A stretch of DNA of 64,000 nt from contig NZ_CP160205.1 in assembly GCF_041080815.1 (NCBI RefSeq), forward strand, positions 3,720,001 to 3,784,000, written 5' to 3'. The translations under genes were made by a program, and so were the position numbers. Source of the DNA: Mucilaginibacter yixingensis. Lineage in GTDB: Bacteria; Bacteroidota; Bacteroidia; Sphingobacteriales; Sphingobacteriaceae. The stretch's first letter is position 1, and each line of letters opens with the position of its first letter. A model generated the notes under the pieces. That model made no database searches and was not told where the DNA came from. It worked only from the letters and a program-made list of their open reading frames with translations. Positions 45,044 through 53,204 of the stretch are shown one piece after another.

Positions 45044-45230
45044 GTCATTTCGACCAACGGGAGAAATCTTATCCCCCAAGCTATTCTAAGGCCTGTCGCT
45101 CGTACAAGATTTCTCATCGCCATACTCTATCTCTACCCATAATGGGCAATGCATAACTAAATATCATCCGTCTAAGATTCCTCCTCACTCCACTTCACAC
45201 TCCTGTCCCAGTTCGTTCGGAATGACAAAC
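45044..45230. repeat. Extragenic palindrome, GTCATTTCGACCAACGGGAG type, decayed
   Basis: Left end GTCATTTCGACCAACGGGAG with AAATCTT and an internal AAGATTTCTC; the presumptive right end GTTCGTTCGGAATGACAAA is at 45212-45230 with unrelated sequence between. The left part matches the inverse of the right end of 47780-47899. Confidence 0.6.
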
Positions 45231-45454
45231 GGCTTTAGCGTTACTCCCCCCCTCCCATATTACGTAACCGTTAAATCACCATCTTTCAGGATAGCTTATG
45301 AAAGTATTGGTAAAATTCTATTGCAACTTTAGTTCCCTGAAGCGTTATAACTTCTTTTGATTTCTTTCTTTTGTTTTCTTTTATTTATCTTTACTTTCAG
45401 AAGACAACATTAGCATAGTCTTTTTGCTTACAATAAAAAACCGAAAAACTAAAA
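45231..45454 (+). promoter_or_regulatory. Upstream region of the isomerase gene
   Basis: About 220 bases without a coding frame, marked by a T/C-rich run (TTCTTTTGATTTCTTTCTTT and onward). It should hold the promoter and DeoR-type operator for the catabolic locus. No operator palindrome could be picked out with confidence. Confidence 0.3.
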
Positions 45455-46864
45455 ATGAGTGTAAAAGCAAGCTTGGGTGTAATTATCGGCAATCGCGATT
45501 TTTTCCCCGACAGATTAGTGGCCGAGGCACGTGTGGATATTCTGGCACTGTTTGAGAAGCTGAACCTGAAACCAATTATGCTGGAAGACACCGACTCTAA
45601 ACTGGGTGGTGTTGAAACCTTTGGTGAGGCCCGTAAATGTGCAGAATTGTTTGCCCGTCACCGCGACGAGATTAGTGGTGTGCTGGTAGTATTACCAAAC
45701 TTTGGCGATGAAAAAGGCGTTGCTGAAACCCTGCACCTGGCCGGCTTGAACGTGCCTGTGCTGATCCAGGCTTACCCAGACGATCTGAATAAGCTGGACG
45801 TTGCCCGTCGCCGCGACTCATGGTGCGGTAAAATTTCGGTTTGCAACAACCTGTATCAGTTCGGCTTTAAATATACGCTGACCACTAAACATGTGGTACA
45901 CCCTTCTGATCCAACTTTTGAGGCTGATTTATTAAACTTCGTAGCTGTTTGCCGCGTGGTTAAAGGTCTGAAAAAAGTACGTATCGGTGCAGTAGGTGCC
46001 CGTCCAGGTGCGTTCAATACTGTTCGTTACAGCGAGAAGATCCTGCAACGCAATGGCATTTCTGTAACCACGGTGGATCTTTCTGAGATTCTGGGCCGCG
46101 CTAACCGACTGACTAAAGATGACGCTGTTGTTAAAGCGCATTTAGAAAAAATACACGCTTACACCCCAATAGGTAAAACACCTGATGAGGCGATGATCCA
46201 GATTGCCAAGCTGGACGTAGTGCTGAACCAGTTTATGGCCGAGAACGAGCTGGATGCCACCGCTATCCAATGCTGGACCTCATTACAGCAAAACTATGGC
46301 TGTAACGTATGTACCAGCATGAGTATCATGAGCGAGAACATGTTACCAAGCGCCTGCGAAGTTGACGTAACCGGTACCCTGAGCATGTATGCCATGCAGC
46401 TGGCCTCTGGTTCGCCAAGCGCGCTGGTAGACTGGAACAACAACTATGCTGATGATGATGAGAAATGCGTACTGTTCCATTGCGGTAACTGGGCAAAATC
46501 ATTCCTGCCAGATATCGAGATCAGCACGGCACCAATTCTGGGTACATCAGTAGGTGTAGAAAATACATACGGCGCACTGGCCGGCCGCACGCCTGCATCG
46601 CCATTAACTTACGGCCGCATCAGCACTGATGACCCGAATGGCAAAATCAAAGCCTACATTGGCGAAGGCTATTTAACTAACGACGAACTGAACACCTTTG
46701 GTAACCGTGCCGTAGCACAAATACCAAACCTGCAAGGCCTGATGCAATATGTTTGCCGCAACGGTTTTGAGCACCATGTGGTAATGAATGCTTCAAAAAC
46801 TGCCGGCATCCTGCAAGAAGCTTTAGGCAACTACATGGGTTGGGAAGTTTACAACCACATTTAA
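45455..46864 (+). CDS. L-fucose/L-arabinose isomerase-fold aldose isomerase
   Basis: Cytoplasmic sugar isomerase of 469 aa related to FucI/AraA. It starts SVKASLGVIIGNRDFFPDRL and shows the conserved N1 region (VLVVLPNFGDEKGVAETL), VRIGAVGARPGAFNTVRYSE, a metal/active-site stretch with IQCWTSLQQNYGCNVCTSMS and CEVDVTGTLSMYAMQLASGS, and the C-terminal FHCGNWAKSFL and GRISTDDPNG. It should convert an aldose to its ketose. The next genes encode a split transketolase, an importer and a FGGY kinase; no class II aldolase is present, so classical fucose degradation is unlikely. Exact sugar unknown. Confidence 0.8.
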   Translation: MSVKASLGVIIGNRDFFPDRLVAEARVDILALFEKLNLKPIMLEDTDSKLGGVETFGEARKCAELFARHRDEISGVLVVLPNFGDEKGVAETLHLAGLNVPVLIQAYPDDLNKLDVARRRDSWCGKISVCNNLYQFGFKYTLTTKHVVHPSDPTFEADLLNFVAVCRVVKGLKKVRIGAVGARPGAFNTVRYSEKILQRNGISVTTVDLSEILGRANRLTKDDAVVKAHLEKIHAYTPIGKTPDEAMIQIAKLDVVLNQFMAENELDATAIQCWTSLQQNYGCNVCTSMSIMSENMLPSACEVDVTGTLSMYAMQLASGSPSALVDWNNNYADDDEKCVLFHCGNWAKSFLPDIEISTAPILGTSVGVENTYGALAGRTPASPLTYGRISTDDPNGKIKAYIGEGYLTNDELNTFGNRAVAQIPNLQGLMQYVCRNGFEHHVVMNASKTAGILQEALGNYMGWEVYNHI

Positions 46865-46874
46865 TTGTACAGCT

Positions 46875-47699
46875 ATGACTGACAAAGAACTAGCCTTAAA
46901 ATCTATTGAGTATCGTAAAAAGATCCTCAAATACATTGTGGGCGCAAATGCCGGGCACACCGGCGGCAGTCTATCTTGTGTAGACGTGCTGAATGTACTT
47001 TATAATAACGTGATGAACGTTGGTCCGGAGAATTTCACCTCTCCGGATCGCGATCGTTATATCCAGAGCAAGGGACACTGCGTTGAGGCGCTGTTTGTGG
47101 TGTTGGCAGATCAGGGCTTTTTCCCTGAGAGCGACCTGGAGACTTTGTGCAAATACAAATCGCACTACATCGGTCACCCTACCCGCAAGATCAAAGGCGT
47201 AGAGCAAAATACCGGTGCGTTGGGTCACGGCCTGCCAATTGCAGTGGGTAATGCCATTGCTGCTAAAATGGATAAAAAGGATTACCGCGTGTTCACCCTG
47301 CTGGGCGACGGTGAGTTACCCGAAGGCTCAAACTGGGAAGCTGCTTTAACAGCCGCCCACTACAAGCTGGATAACCTGGTAGCCATTCTGGATAAAAACG
47401 AACTGCAAATTACCGGCCCTACCAAAGACGTGTGTAACACCGACCCGGTAGACCACAAATTTGAAAGCTTCGGCTGGGCTGTGCGCCATGTGGATGGTCA
47501 CGACTTTAAAGCCCTGACTGAAACTTTTGCCCAGATCCCTTTCGAGCCGGGTAAACCAAGTTTCATCATCGCCCACACCGTAAAAGGCAAAGGCATCAGC
47601 TATATGGAAAACAACGGCAAATGGCACCACGGCGTTCCAAACAAGGAGCAATACGAGCAAGCCATTGAGGAGTTGGACGGCGCTGTAGAGTTGGTATAA
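46875..47699 (+). CDS. Transketolase N-terminal subunit, catabolic locus copy
   Basis: TPP-binding half of a second split transketolase, 274 aa, starting 10 bases after the isomerase gene. Visible: GANAGHTGGSLSCVDVLNVL, IQSKGHCVEALF, GALGHGLPIAVGNAIAAK and the TPP/Mg motif GDGELPEGSNWEAALTAAHY (about 144-163). In the D-apulose-4-phosphate transketolase of non-oxidative apiose catabolism the enzyme is likewise split into two chains and sits beside an isomerase and a FGGY kinase, so an analogous C2-transfer step is proposed here. The activity itself is not proven. Confidence 0.88.
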   Translation: MTDKELALKSIEYRKKILKYIVGANAGHTGGSLSCVDVLNVLYNNVMNVGPENFTSPDRDRYIQSKGHCVEALFVVLADQGFFPESDLETLCKYKSHYIGHPTRKIKGVEQNTGALGHGLPIAVGNAIAAKMDKKDYRVFTLLGDGELPEGSNWEAALTAAHYKLDNLVAILDKNELQITGPTKDVCNTDPVDHKFESFGWAVRHVDGHDFKALTETFAQIPFEPGKPSFIIAHTVKGKGISYMENNGKWHHGVPNKEQYEQAIEELDGAVELV

Positions 47700-47720
47700 G
47701 GCATAGGAGAAGACTTGTAT

Positions 47721-47766
47721 CGTGTACAGACTTACGAAGTTTTAAAACTTCGTAAGTCTGTACACG
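47721..47766. repeat. Perfect 46-base palindrome
   Basis: Two exact 23-base arms without spacer: the left arm is 47721-47743 and the right arm 47744-47766, with the centre AACTTT..reading GTTTTAAAAC. The arm sequence contains CAGACTTACGAAG. It separates the two transketolase subunit genes and immediately precedes another extragenic palindrome. A transcript would form a 20-bp-plus hairpin; no long T-tract follows. Confidence 0.95.
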
Positions 47767-47779
47767 TCATCCCCACCAT

Positions 47780-47899
47780 GTCATTTCGAGCGAGCGAAGG
47801 GCTGGAATTGTGCGAAGGAGCGACGAGAAATCTTGTACGAGCGAACAATCCTCCGGAATAGCATGAGGGATAAGATTTCTCCCGTTGGTCGAAATGACA
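47780..47899. repeat. Extragenic palindrome, GTCATTTCGAG type
   Basis: Starts GTCATTTCGAGCGAGCGAAG and ends TTCTCCCGTTGGTCGAAATG then AC; the interior has ACGAGAAATCTTGTACGAGC facing AAGATTTCTCC. It lies inside the transketolase operon, between its two subunit genes. Confidence 0.8.
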
Positions 47900-47946
47900 T
47901 AATGATATAGAACAATAAATCGAACTAAAACAAAAAAACAAATACC

Positions 47947-48912
47947 GTGGGTGCAGTAGTAGAAAGTGCCGTAGGCACAAAACCCAATCAGGACGTGTTT
48001 TCTGAAACCTTGCAGCAACTGGCTGCAATGGATAAAAATATTGTAGCTGTAACCAGCGATTCGCGCGGCTCGGGTAAACTGGTGCCTTTCGGGCAGAAGT
48101 TTCCAGAGCAGATTGTCGAGATCGGTATTGCTGAGCAGAACCTGGTAGGTGTAGCCGCCGGTTTGGCAGCAGCTGGTAAAAAAGCGTTCGCGGTATCGCC
48201 GGCCTGCTTTTTGACCGCCCGTGCTTTAGAGCAGATCAAAAACGACGTGTGCTACTCAGACAACCGGGTTACGCTGGTAGGCATTAGCGCAGGTGTAAGT
48301 TATGGCGCACTGGGTACCACGCACCACAGCCTGCATGATTTTGCGGTGCTGCGTGCCATCAACAACATTACCATTGTAGCGCCTGCCGACAACTTTGAGA
48401 CCGAACAAGCCGTAAAACTGGCTGCCGAGAGCAACAAGCCGGTTTACCTGCGCTTCGGCAAAAAACCAATGCCGCTGCTGAGCCCCGATGAACCGGGCGA
48501 TTTTCAGTTTGGCAAAGGCCGTGTAGTAAAAGAGGGTGCAGATATTGCCATCATTGCCAGCGGCGAAACGGTATATCCTGCCCTGCAAGCCGCTAAAAAA
48601 TTAGAGGCCGAAGGCATTGCAGCCACCGTAGTGAGCATGCACACCATCAAACCGCTGGATGTGCAACTGATCAGCCAACTGGCAGCGCAAACCAAAGCCA
48701 TCCTTACCGTAGAAGAACACATGGTGAATGGTGGTTTGGGCGAGGCCTGCGCATCATACCTTATTCAGCATGGCTACCGTAAACCATTTAAAATTATGGG
48801 TATCCCTGATGAGTATACCGTAACCGGCTCGCAGGTAGAAATACTGGGCCACTACGGCATATCAGAAAGCGGCATTGCCGCAGAGGCCGCCAAATTGCTG
48901 GCATCAGCCTAA
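47947..48912 (+). CDS. Transketolase C-terminal subunit, catabolic locus copy
   Basis: Second half of the catabolic split transketolase, 321 aa, with a GTG start at 47947. It carries EIGIAEQNLVGVAAGLAAAG with the catalytic glutamate (about 59-78), GTTHHSLHDFAVLRAINNI, IVAPADNFETEQAV and the C-terminal domain (IAIIASGETVYPALQAA; VEEHMVNGGLGE). It is separated from the N-terminal subunit by 247 bases filled with two palindromic elements, an unusual interruption that probably reflects later insertion of repeats. Confidence 0.87.
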   Translation: MGAVVESAVGTKPNQDVFSETLQQLAAMDKNIVAVTSDSRGSGKLVPFGQKFPEQIVEIGIAEQNLVGVAAGLAAAGKKAFAVSPACFLTARALEQIKNDVCYSDNRVTLVGISAGVSYGALGTTHHSLHDFAVLRAINNITIVAPADNFETEQAVKLAAESNKPVYLRFGKKPMPLLSPDEPGDFQFGKGRVVKEGADIAIIASGETVYPALQAAKKLEAEGIAATVVSMHTIKPLDVQLISQLAAQTKAILTVEEHMVNGGLGEACASYLIQHGYRKPFKIMGIPDEYTVTGSQVEILGHYGISESGIAAEAAKLLASA

Positions 48913-48995
48913 AACCGCCTCAAACCTTATCACCCCCACAGAAGAAGAACCGACCAAAGAGAAAGAGAACCAACCAATGAAACCACAACTAAAGC

Positions 48996-49934
48996 ATGAG
49001 AAGAACAACCATTATATTACTGCTGCTTTCGCTTGTTGCGTGTAAACCAAAAACGGGCGCCAATAGCGGTGGCCCTAAAAAGGTAGCGGTCATAGTATCA
49101 ACCTTAAACAACCCGTGGTTTGTGTTTCTGGCACAAACTGCTGCTGCGCAGGCCAAAAGCCTGGGCTATGAGGCCAAGATATTCGACTCGCAAAACAACA
49201 CGGCTACCGAGACCGACAACTTTGAGAACGCCATTGCCTCGGGCTACAAGGCAATCCTGTTTAACCCTACCGACGCCAACGGCTCTGTAGTGAACGTTAA
49301 CAAGGCCAAAGCTGCCGGCGTACCTGTATTTTGTATGGACCGTGAGGTAAACTCTACCACCGGCCCAACCTCACAAATCCTGTCAGACAGTTATTCGGGT
49401 TGTGTGGATCTGGGTAAATACTTTGTGCAGCAGATGCATAAAAAAGGCAAATACGTAGAGATACTGGGCATTGTGGCCGATAACAACACCTGGAACCGTT
49501 CAAAAGGGTTCCACAGCGTGGTAGATTATTATCCTGGCCTGGAAATGGTAGCTCAGCAAAGTGCCGATTTTGACCGTAACAAAGGCATGGAGGTAATGGA
49601 GTCTATCCTGCAGGCCCACCCTGATATTACGGGCGTTTTCTGCGGTAACGATGCCATGGCCATGGGTGCTTACCAGGCGCTGGCCGCTGCGGGCAAAGCC
49701 AACAAAGTAAAAGTGATTGGCTTTGACGGCTCTGAAGATGCTATTCAAGGCATTAAAGACGGCAAAGTAGCTGCCACCTGTATGCAGTTCCCTAAAGTAA
49801 TGGCGCAAACCGCTGCCAACTATGCCGACGATTATTTTAAGGGCAAACGCGATTTTCCTAAAAAAATCCAGGTGGGCGTAGAGATGGTGACCGGCAAAAA
49901 CATTAACGATTACATTGCTTACGGTAAAAAATAA
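48996..49934 (+). CDS. Sugar ABC transporter substrate-binding lipoprotein (RbsB type)
   Basis: Periplasmic-binding-protein family 2 (Peripla_BP_4) lipoprotein of 312 aa; the lipobox LLSLVAC puts the lipidated cysteine at residue 16. The family core is clear: KVAVIVSTLNNPWFVFLAQT, NAIASGYKAILFNPTDANGS, AKAAGVPVFCMDREVN, GVFCGNDAMAMGAYQALAAA and VIGFDGSEDAIQGIKDGK. It delivers a monosaccharide to the permease/ATPase encoded next. Such importers are not common in Bacteroidota, which usually rely on SusCD and symporters. Confidence 0.93.
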   Translation: MRRTTIILLLLSLVACKPKTGANSGGPKKVAVIVSTLNNPWFVFLAQTAAAQAKSLGYEAKIFDSQNNTATETDNFENAIASGYKAILFNPTDANGSVVNVNKAKAAGVPVFCMDREVNSTTGPTSQILSDSYSGCVDLGKYFVQQMHKKGKYVEILGIVADNNTWNRSKGFHSVVDYYPGLEMVAQQSADFDRNKGMEVMESILQAHPDITGVFCGNDAMAMGAYQALAAAGKANKVKVIGFDGSEDAIQGIKDGKVAATCMQFPKVMAQTAANYADDYFKGKRDFPKKIQVGVEMVTGKNINDYIAYGKK

Positions 49935-49939
49935 GACTC

Positions 49940-50569
49940 ATGAAAAAAGGGATAAAATATACCGTTTGGGCCGTTATTGTGCTGGCACTGGCCTTCAATT
50001 CCATCTACTTTAAAAAACTGAGCGAGGTAAAAGCATCCGACAAAAAGTTTGATGCCGTGGCTTATGCCAAAGGTTTATACGCCAAATTACCATCAGTTAC
50101 CGATAAAGCCATTACCCTTGATCAGTTAGTGAACGAGGTGAATGCCGATAAAGCCAAAGCGTTTTCAGACTACGGTCATGCGCTGGCTATTGGCAGTACG
50201 CGCTTTTTTATGGTGAAAGGCAGTGGTGTGGTAAAAGAGATTAACGAGAGTGACGTATTGCTGACCACCGCCGGTGGTAATGACGTGAGCATAGCTACCG
50301 AATTCGTTTTCGGCAACGCGGTGCGTGATGCCTCAGGCCAGGTGAATCTGAATGATTTTAGTAACACCGTAGATCTGAGTAATATTTCATCAGAAGTTGA
50401 CAAGATCATCCGCGCGCAGGTATTGCCTGCTTTTAAAGCAGCAGTAAAAAAAGGCGATAAAGTTGATTTTACCGGCGCCATAGAACTGAACCAGGAACAC
50501 CTTAACCTGGGCGAAGTTGAGTTGATGCCAGTAAGCCTGAATATTACACCGCAAGTAGCAAGTAAATAA
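49940..50569 (+). CDS. DUF2291 protein associated with sugar ABC importers
   Basis: Protein of 209 aa with one N-terminal membrane anchor (KYTVWAVIVLALAFNSIYF, residues about 6-24) and a periplasmic domain. The stretch SIYFKKLSEVKAS, the FSDYGHALAIGSTRFFMVKG block and KGDKVDFTGAIEL match DUF2291, a family found encoded between substrate-binding protein and ATPase genes of Rbs-type importers. Its role is unknown, possibly an accessory of the transporter. It starts 5 bases after the binding-protein gene. Confidence 0.85.
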   Translation: MKKGIKYTVWAVIVLALAFNSIYFKKLSEVKASDKKFDAVAYAKGLYAKLPSVTDKAITLDQLVNEVNADKAKAFSDYGHALAIGSTRFFMVKGSGVVKEINESDVLLTTAGGNDVSIATEFVFGNAVRDASGQVNLNDFSNTVDLSNISSEVDKIIRAQVLPAFKAAVKKGDKVDFTGAIELNQEHLNLGEVELMPVSLNITPQVASK

Positions 50570-50597
50570 GGTTAAAGCTGAAAGGTATAACCATCCC

Positions 50598-50691
50598 GTC
50601 GTTGCGAGGAACGAAGCAATATCTGCATAGGACGGGCAGATATATCAATTGACTTTGCAGTGTAGAGATTGCTTCGTTCCTCGCAATGACG
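50598..50691. repeat. Extragenic palindrome, GTCGTTGCGAGGAACGAAGC type
   Basis: Starts GTCGTTGCGAGGAACGAAGC and ends TTGCTTCGTTCCTCGCAATG then AC; the arms pair over about 24 bases. It lies inside the transporter operon, between the DUF2291 and ATPase genes. Confidence 0.9.
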
Positions 50692-50734
50692 AGACGGAGA
50701 ACAGTCAGACCAATAAAACCAGTTAAAACACAAC

Positions 50735-52231
50735 ATGCTTGTAGCCGAAAATATCACCAAAAGATTCCCGGGCGTTATTGCCTTGCAGGATGTGAGCATG
50801 GAGCTGCATCCCGGCAAGGTAAATGCACTGTTAGGCGAAAACGGTGCAGGGAAATCTACCTTAATGAAAATCCTCTCGGGCGTTTATCCCGAGTATGAGG
50901 GCCGCATTCTGCTCAATGGCTCGCAGGTTAACTTTAATAACCCGCGCGAGGCCCAGGAGGCCGGCATAGCCATCATTCACCAGGAGCTGAACCTCATCCC
51001 CTACCTCAGCATCACCGAAAACATTTTTCTGGGCCGTGAGCTTACCAATAACCTGTGCATGCTTGACCGCAAGGCCATGAAAGCCCGTACGCAGGAGTTG
51101 CTCAATAAACTGAAGCTGAACGTTAGTCCGGACACCCTGATCCTGAACTTGAAAGTGGGCCAGCAGCAAGTGGTAGAAATTGCCAAAGCCTTGCTGACCG
51201 ACTGTGAAGTGATCATTATGGACGAGCCAACCTCGGCCATTACCGGCAGCGAAGTGGAGGTACTGTTCGGCATTATCAATGAGCTGCGCTCTGAAAATAA
51301 AACCATCGTTTACATCTCCCACAAACTGGACGAGCTTTTTAAAATAGCCGACCGCTACGTGGTGCTGCGTGATGGCAAAACCATCGAAGCCGGCGAGATG
51401 AAGGGCATGACCAACGACGAGCTGATCCGCAAGATGGTGGGCCGCGAGATCAATATCATCCGCAACGGCGGCTGCCAGGCATCAGACAATGTGCTGAGTG
51501 TGAAAAACGTCAGCATTAAACATCCGGAGAACAAACAGCGTGATCTGCTGAAGAACATCTCTTTCGATCTATGCAAAGGCGAAGTACTGGGCATCTTCGG
51601 GCTGATGGGCGCCGGACGTACCGAGCTGATGGAAACCATTTTTGGTTTGCACAAAGCCGAGGGCGAGATACACGTTAACGGCCAGAAGGTATCCTTTAAA
51701 TCTCCTGCGGAGGCCATGCAGGCCGGTGTGGCACTGGTACCTGAGGACCGCAAGAAAGACGGACTGGTGCTGGGCCTGGATGTAAAGACCAACATCAGCA
51801 TCACTACTTTAGAACAAATGCAAAACGGCGGGCTGCTCAACAATAGTAAAGAGCAGGCGCTGGCTAAGAAATATATTGAATCGTTAAAGATCAAAACACC
51901 ATCTGCCGGTCAGCTGGCTAAAAACCTGAGTGGTGGTAACCAGCAGAAAATTGTGCTGGCCAAATGCCTGGCCATCGGCCCAAAAGTGCTGATGCTGGAC
52001 GAGCCTACCCGTGGTATTGATATTAACGCTAAAAACGAAATTTATAAACTGATACTGGAACTGGCTGCTGCCGGCATGGGTGTTATCGTGGTTTCATCAG
52101 AACTGCCCGAGATCCTTGCCATTTCAGACCGCGTACTGGTAATGGCCGAAGGCAGTATGACTGCCGAATTTAAAGCCGCCGACGCATCTGAAGACAACAT
52201 CCTTAAAGCCGCCATCCCTAAAACCAATTAA
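50735..52231 (+). CDS. Sugar ABC transporter ATP-binding protein (RbsA type)
   Basis: Double-ATPase subunit of 498 aa. The first domain has Walker A GENGAGKST, a signature region LKVGQQQVVEIAKALL and Walker B VIIMDEPTSAI. The second domain has FGLMGAGRTELMETIFG (degenerate Walker A), the signature LSGGNQQKIVLAKCL, and Walker B VLMLDEPTRGIDINAK. This matches RbsA/XylG/AraG importers. It powers uptake of the sugar bound by the lipoprotein encoded upstream. Confidence 0.95.
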   Translation: MLVAENITKRFPGVIALQDVSMELHPGKVNALLGENGAGKSTLMKILSGVYPEYEGRILLNGSQVNFNNPREAQEAGIAIIHQELNLIPYLSITENIFLGRELTNNLCMLDRKAMKARTQELLNKLKLNVSPDTLILNLKVGQQQVVEIAKALLTDCEVIIMDEPTSAITGSEVEVLFGIINELRSENKTIVYISHKLDELFKIADRYVVLRDGKTIEAGEMKGMTNDELIRKMVGREINIIRNGGCQASDNVLSVKNVSIKHPENKQRDLLKNISFDLCKGEVLGIFGLMGAGRTELMETIFGLHKAEGEIHVNGQKVSFKSPAEAMQAGVALVPEDRKKDGLVLGLDVKTNISITTLEQMQNGGLLNNSKEQALAKKYIESLKIKTPSAGQLAKNLSGGNQQKIVLAKCLAIGPKVLMLDEPTRGIDINAKNEIYKLILELAAAGMGVIVVSSELPEILAISDRVLVMAEGSMTAEFKAADASEDNILKAAIPKTN

Positions 52232-52235
52232 CCTG

Positions 52236-53204
52236 ATGACTTTGAACCGACAATCTCTTGCTAAATTCCAGTCGCTTATTGCACTGGTGGTACTCTGCAT
52301 TGTGCTCAGCCTGCTGTCAGATAAATTTATGACGGTAGATAACGGCTGGAACGTAATGCGCCAGATTTCTGTAAACATCTGCATCTCTGTAGGTATGACC
52401 CTGGTGGTACTTACCTCTGGTATCGATCTTTCTGTTGGCTCTGTACTGGCCCTTTGTGGTGCCATTACTGCCGGCTTACTTAAGAACGGAATCGAGATCC
52501 CATCTAACAACCTTTATATCGGCTTCACCCTGTTGGGTGCCATATTGGGTGGTATCATTATCGGCGCGTTGCTGGGTTGGTTTAATGGCTTTACCATTAC
52601 CCGCTTTAAGGTACCGCCGTTCGTGGCTACGCTGGCTATGCTAACCATTGCCCGCGGCTTAACCATGCTGTGGACCAAAGGTTTCCCTATCTCTGTGCTG
52701 GGCGATAGCTTCGGCTACATCGGTACCGGCTGGCTACTGGGTATCCCCGTTCCGGTTTGGATCTCTGCGCTGGTAGTTGTAGGCGCTGCGGTGCTGACCG
52801 GTAAAACGCCGCTTGGCCGTTACATTTACGCTATTGGCGGTAATGAAAACGCCGCGCGCCTTTCGGGTATCAACATTAATCGTGTAAAAATTATTGTGTA
52901 CAGCTTAGCTGGTGCGCTGGCTGGTATCGGTGGTTTGATTGTTACCTCTCGCCTGGATTCGGCGCAGCCAAATGCGGGTATCAGCTATGAGCTGGATGCT
53001 ATTGCGGCGGTGGTAATTGGCGGCACATCGCTATCAGGCGGTAAAGGCTCTATCTGGGGCACGGTGCTGGGTGCAGTGATTATTGGTGTGCTGAACAATG
53101 GTTTGGTGCTCTTAAACGTATCGCCATTCTGGCAGCAGGTAGTAAAAGGTGCAGTAATTTTGCTGGCCGTAATTATTGACAAAGCGAACTCAAAATCTGA
53201 ATAA
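52236..53204 (+). CDS. Sugar ABC transporter permease (RbsC type)
   Basis: Membrane permease of 322 aa with about 8-10 hydrophobic helices. The family motif region ALVVVGAAVLTGKTPLGRYI then YAIGGNENAARLSGININRV (EAA-like loop contacting the ATPase) is conserved, as are GMTLVVLTSGIDLSVGSVLA and AAVVIGGTSLSGGKGSIWGT. It starts 4 bases after the ATPase gene, and the kinase gene follows its stop codon with no spacer. Confidence 0.95.
   Translation: MTLNRQSLAKFQSLIALVVLCIVLSLLSDKFMTVDNGWNVMRQISVNICISVGMTLVVLTSGIDLSVGSVLALCGAITAGLLKNGIEIPSNNLYIGFTLLGAILGGIIIGALLGWFNGFTITRFKVPPFVATLAMLTIARGLTMLWTKGFPISVLGDSFGYIGTGWLLGIPVPVWISALVVVGAAVLTGKTPLGRYIYAIGGNENAARLSGININRVKIIVYSLAGALAGIGGLIVTSRLDSAQPNAGISYELDAIAAVVIGGTSLSGGKGSIWGTVLGAVIIGVLNNGLVLLNVSPFWQQVVKGAVILLAVIIDKANSKSE

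Noticed and set aside
45455..46864. Classical L-fucose pathway (fucI-fucK-fucA)
   Set aside because: No FucA-type aldolase and the kinase is glycerol-kinase-like; transketolase subunits occupy the expected place of the aldolase.
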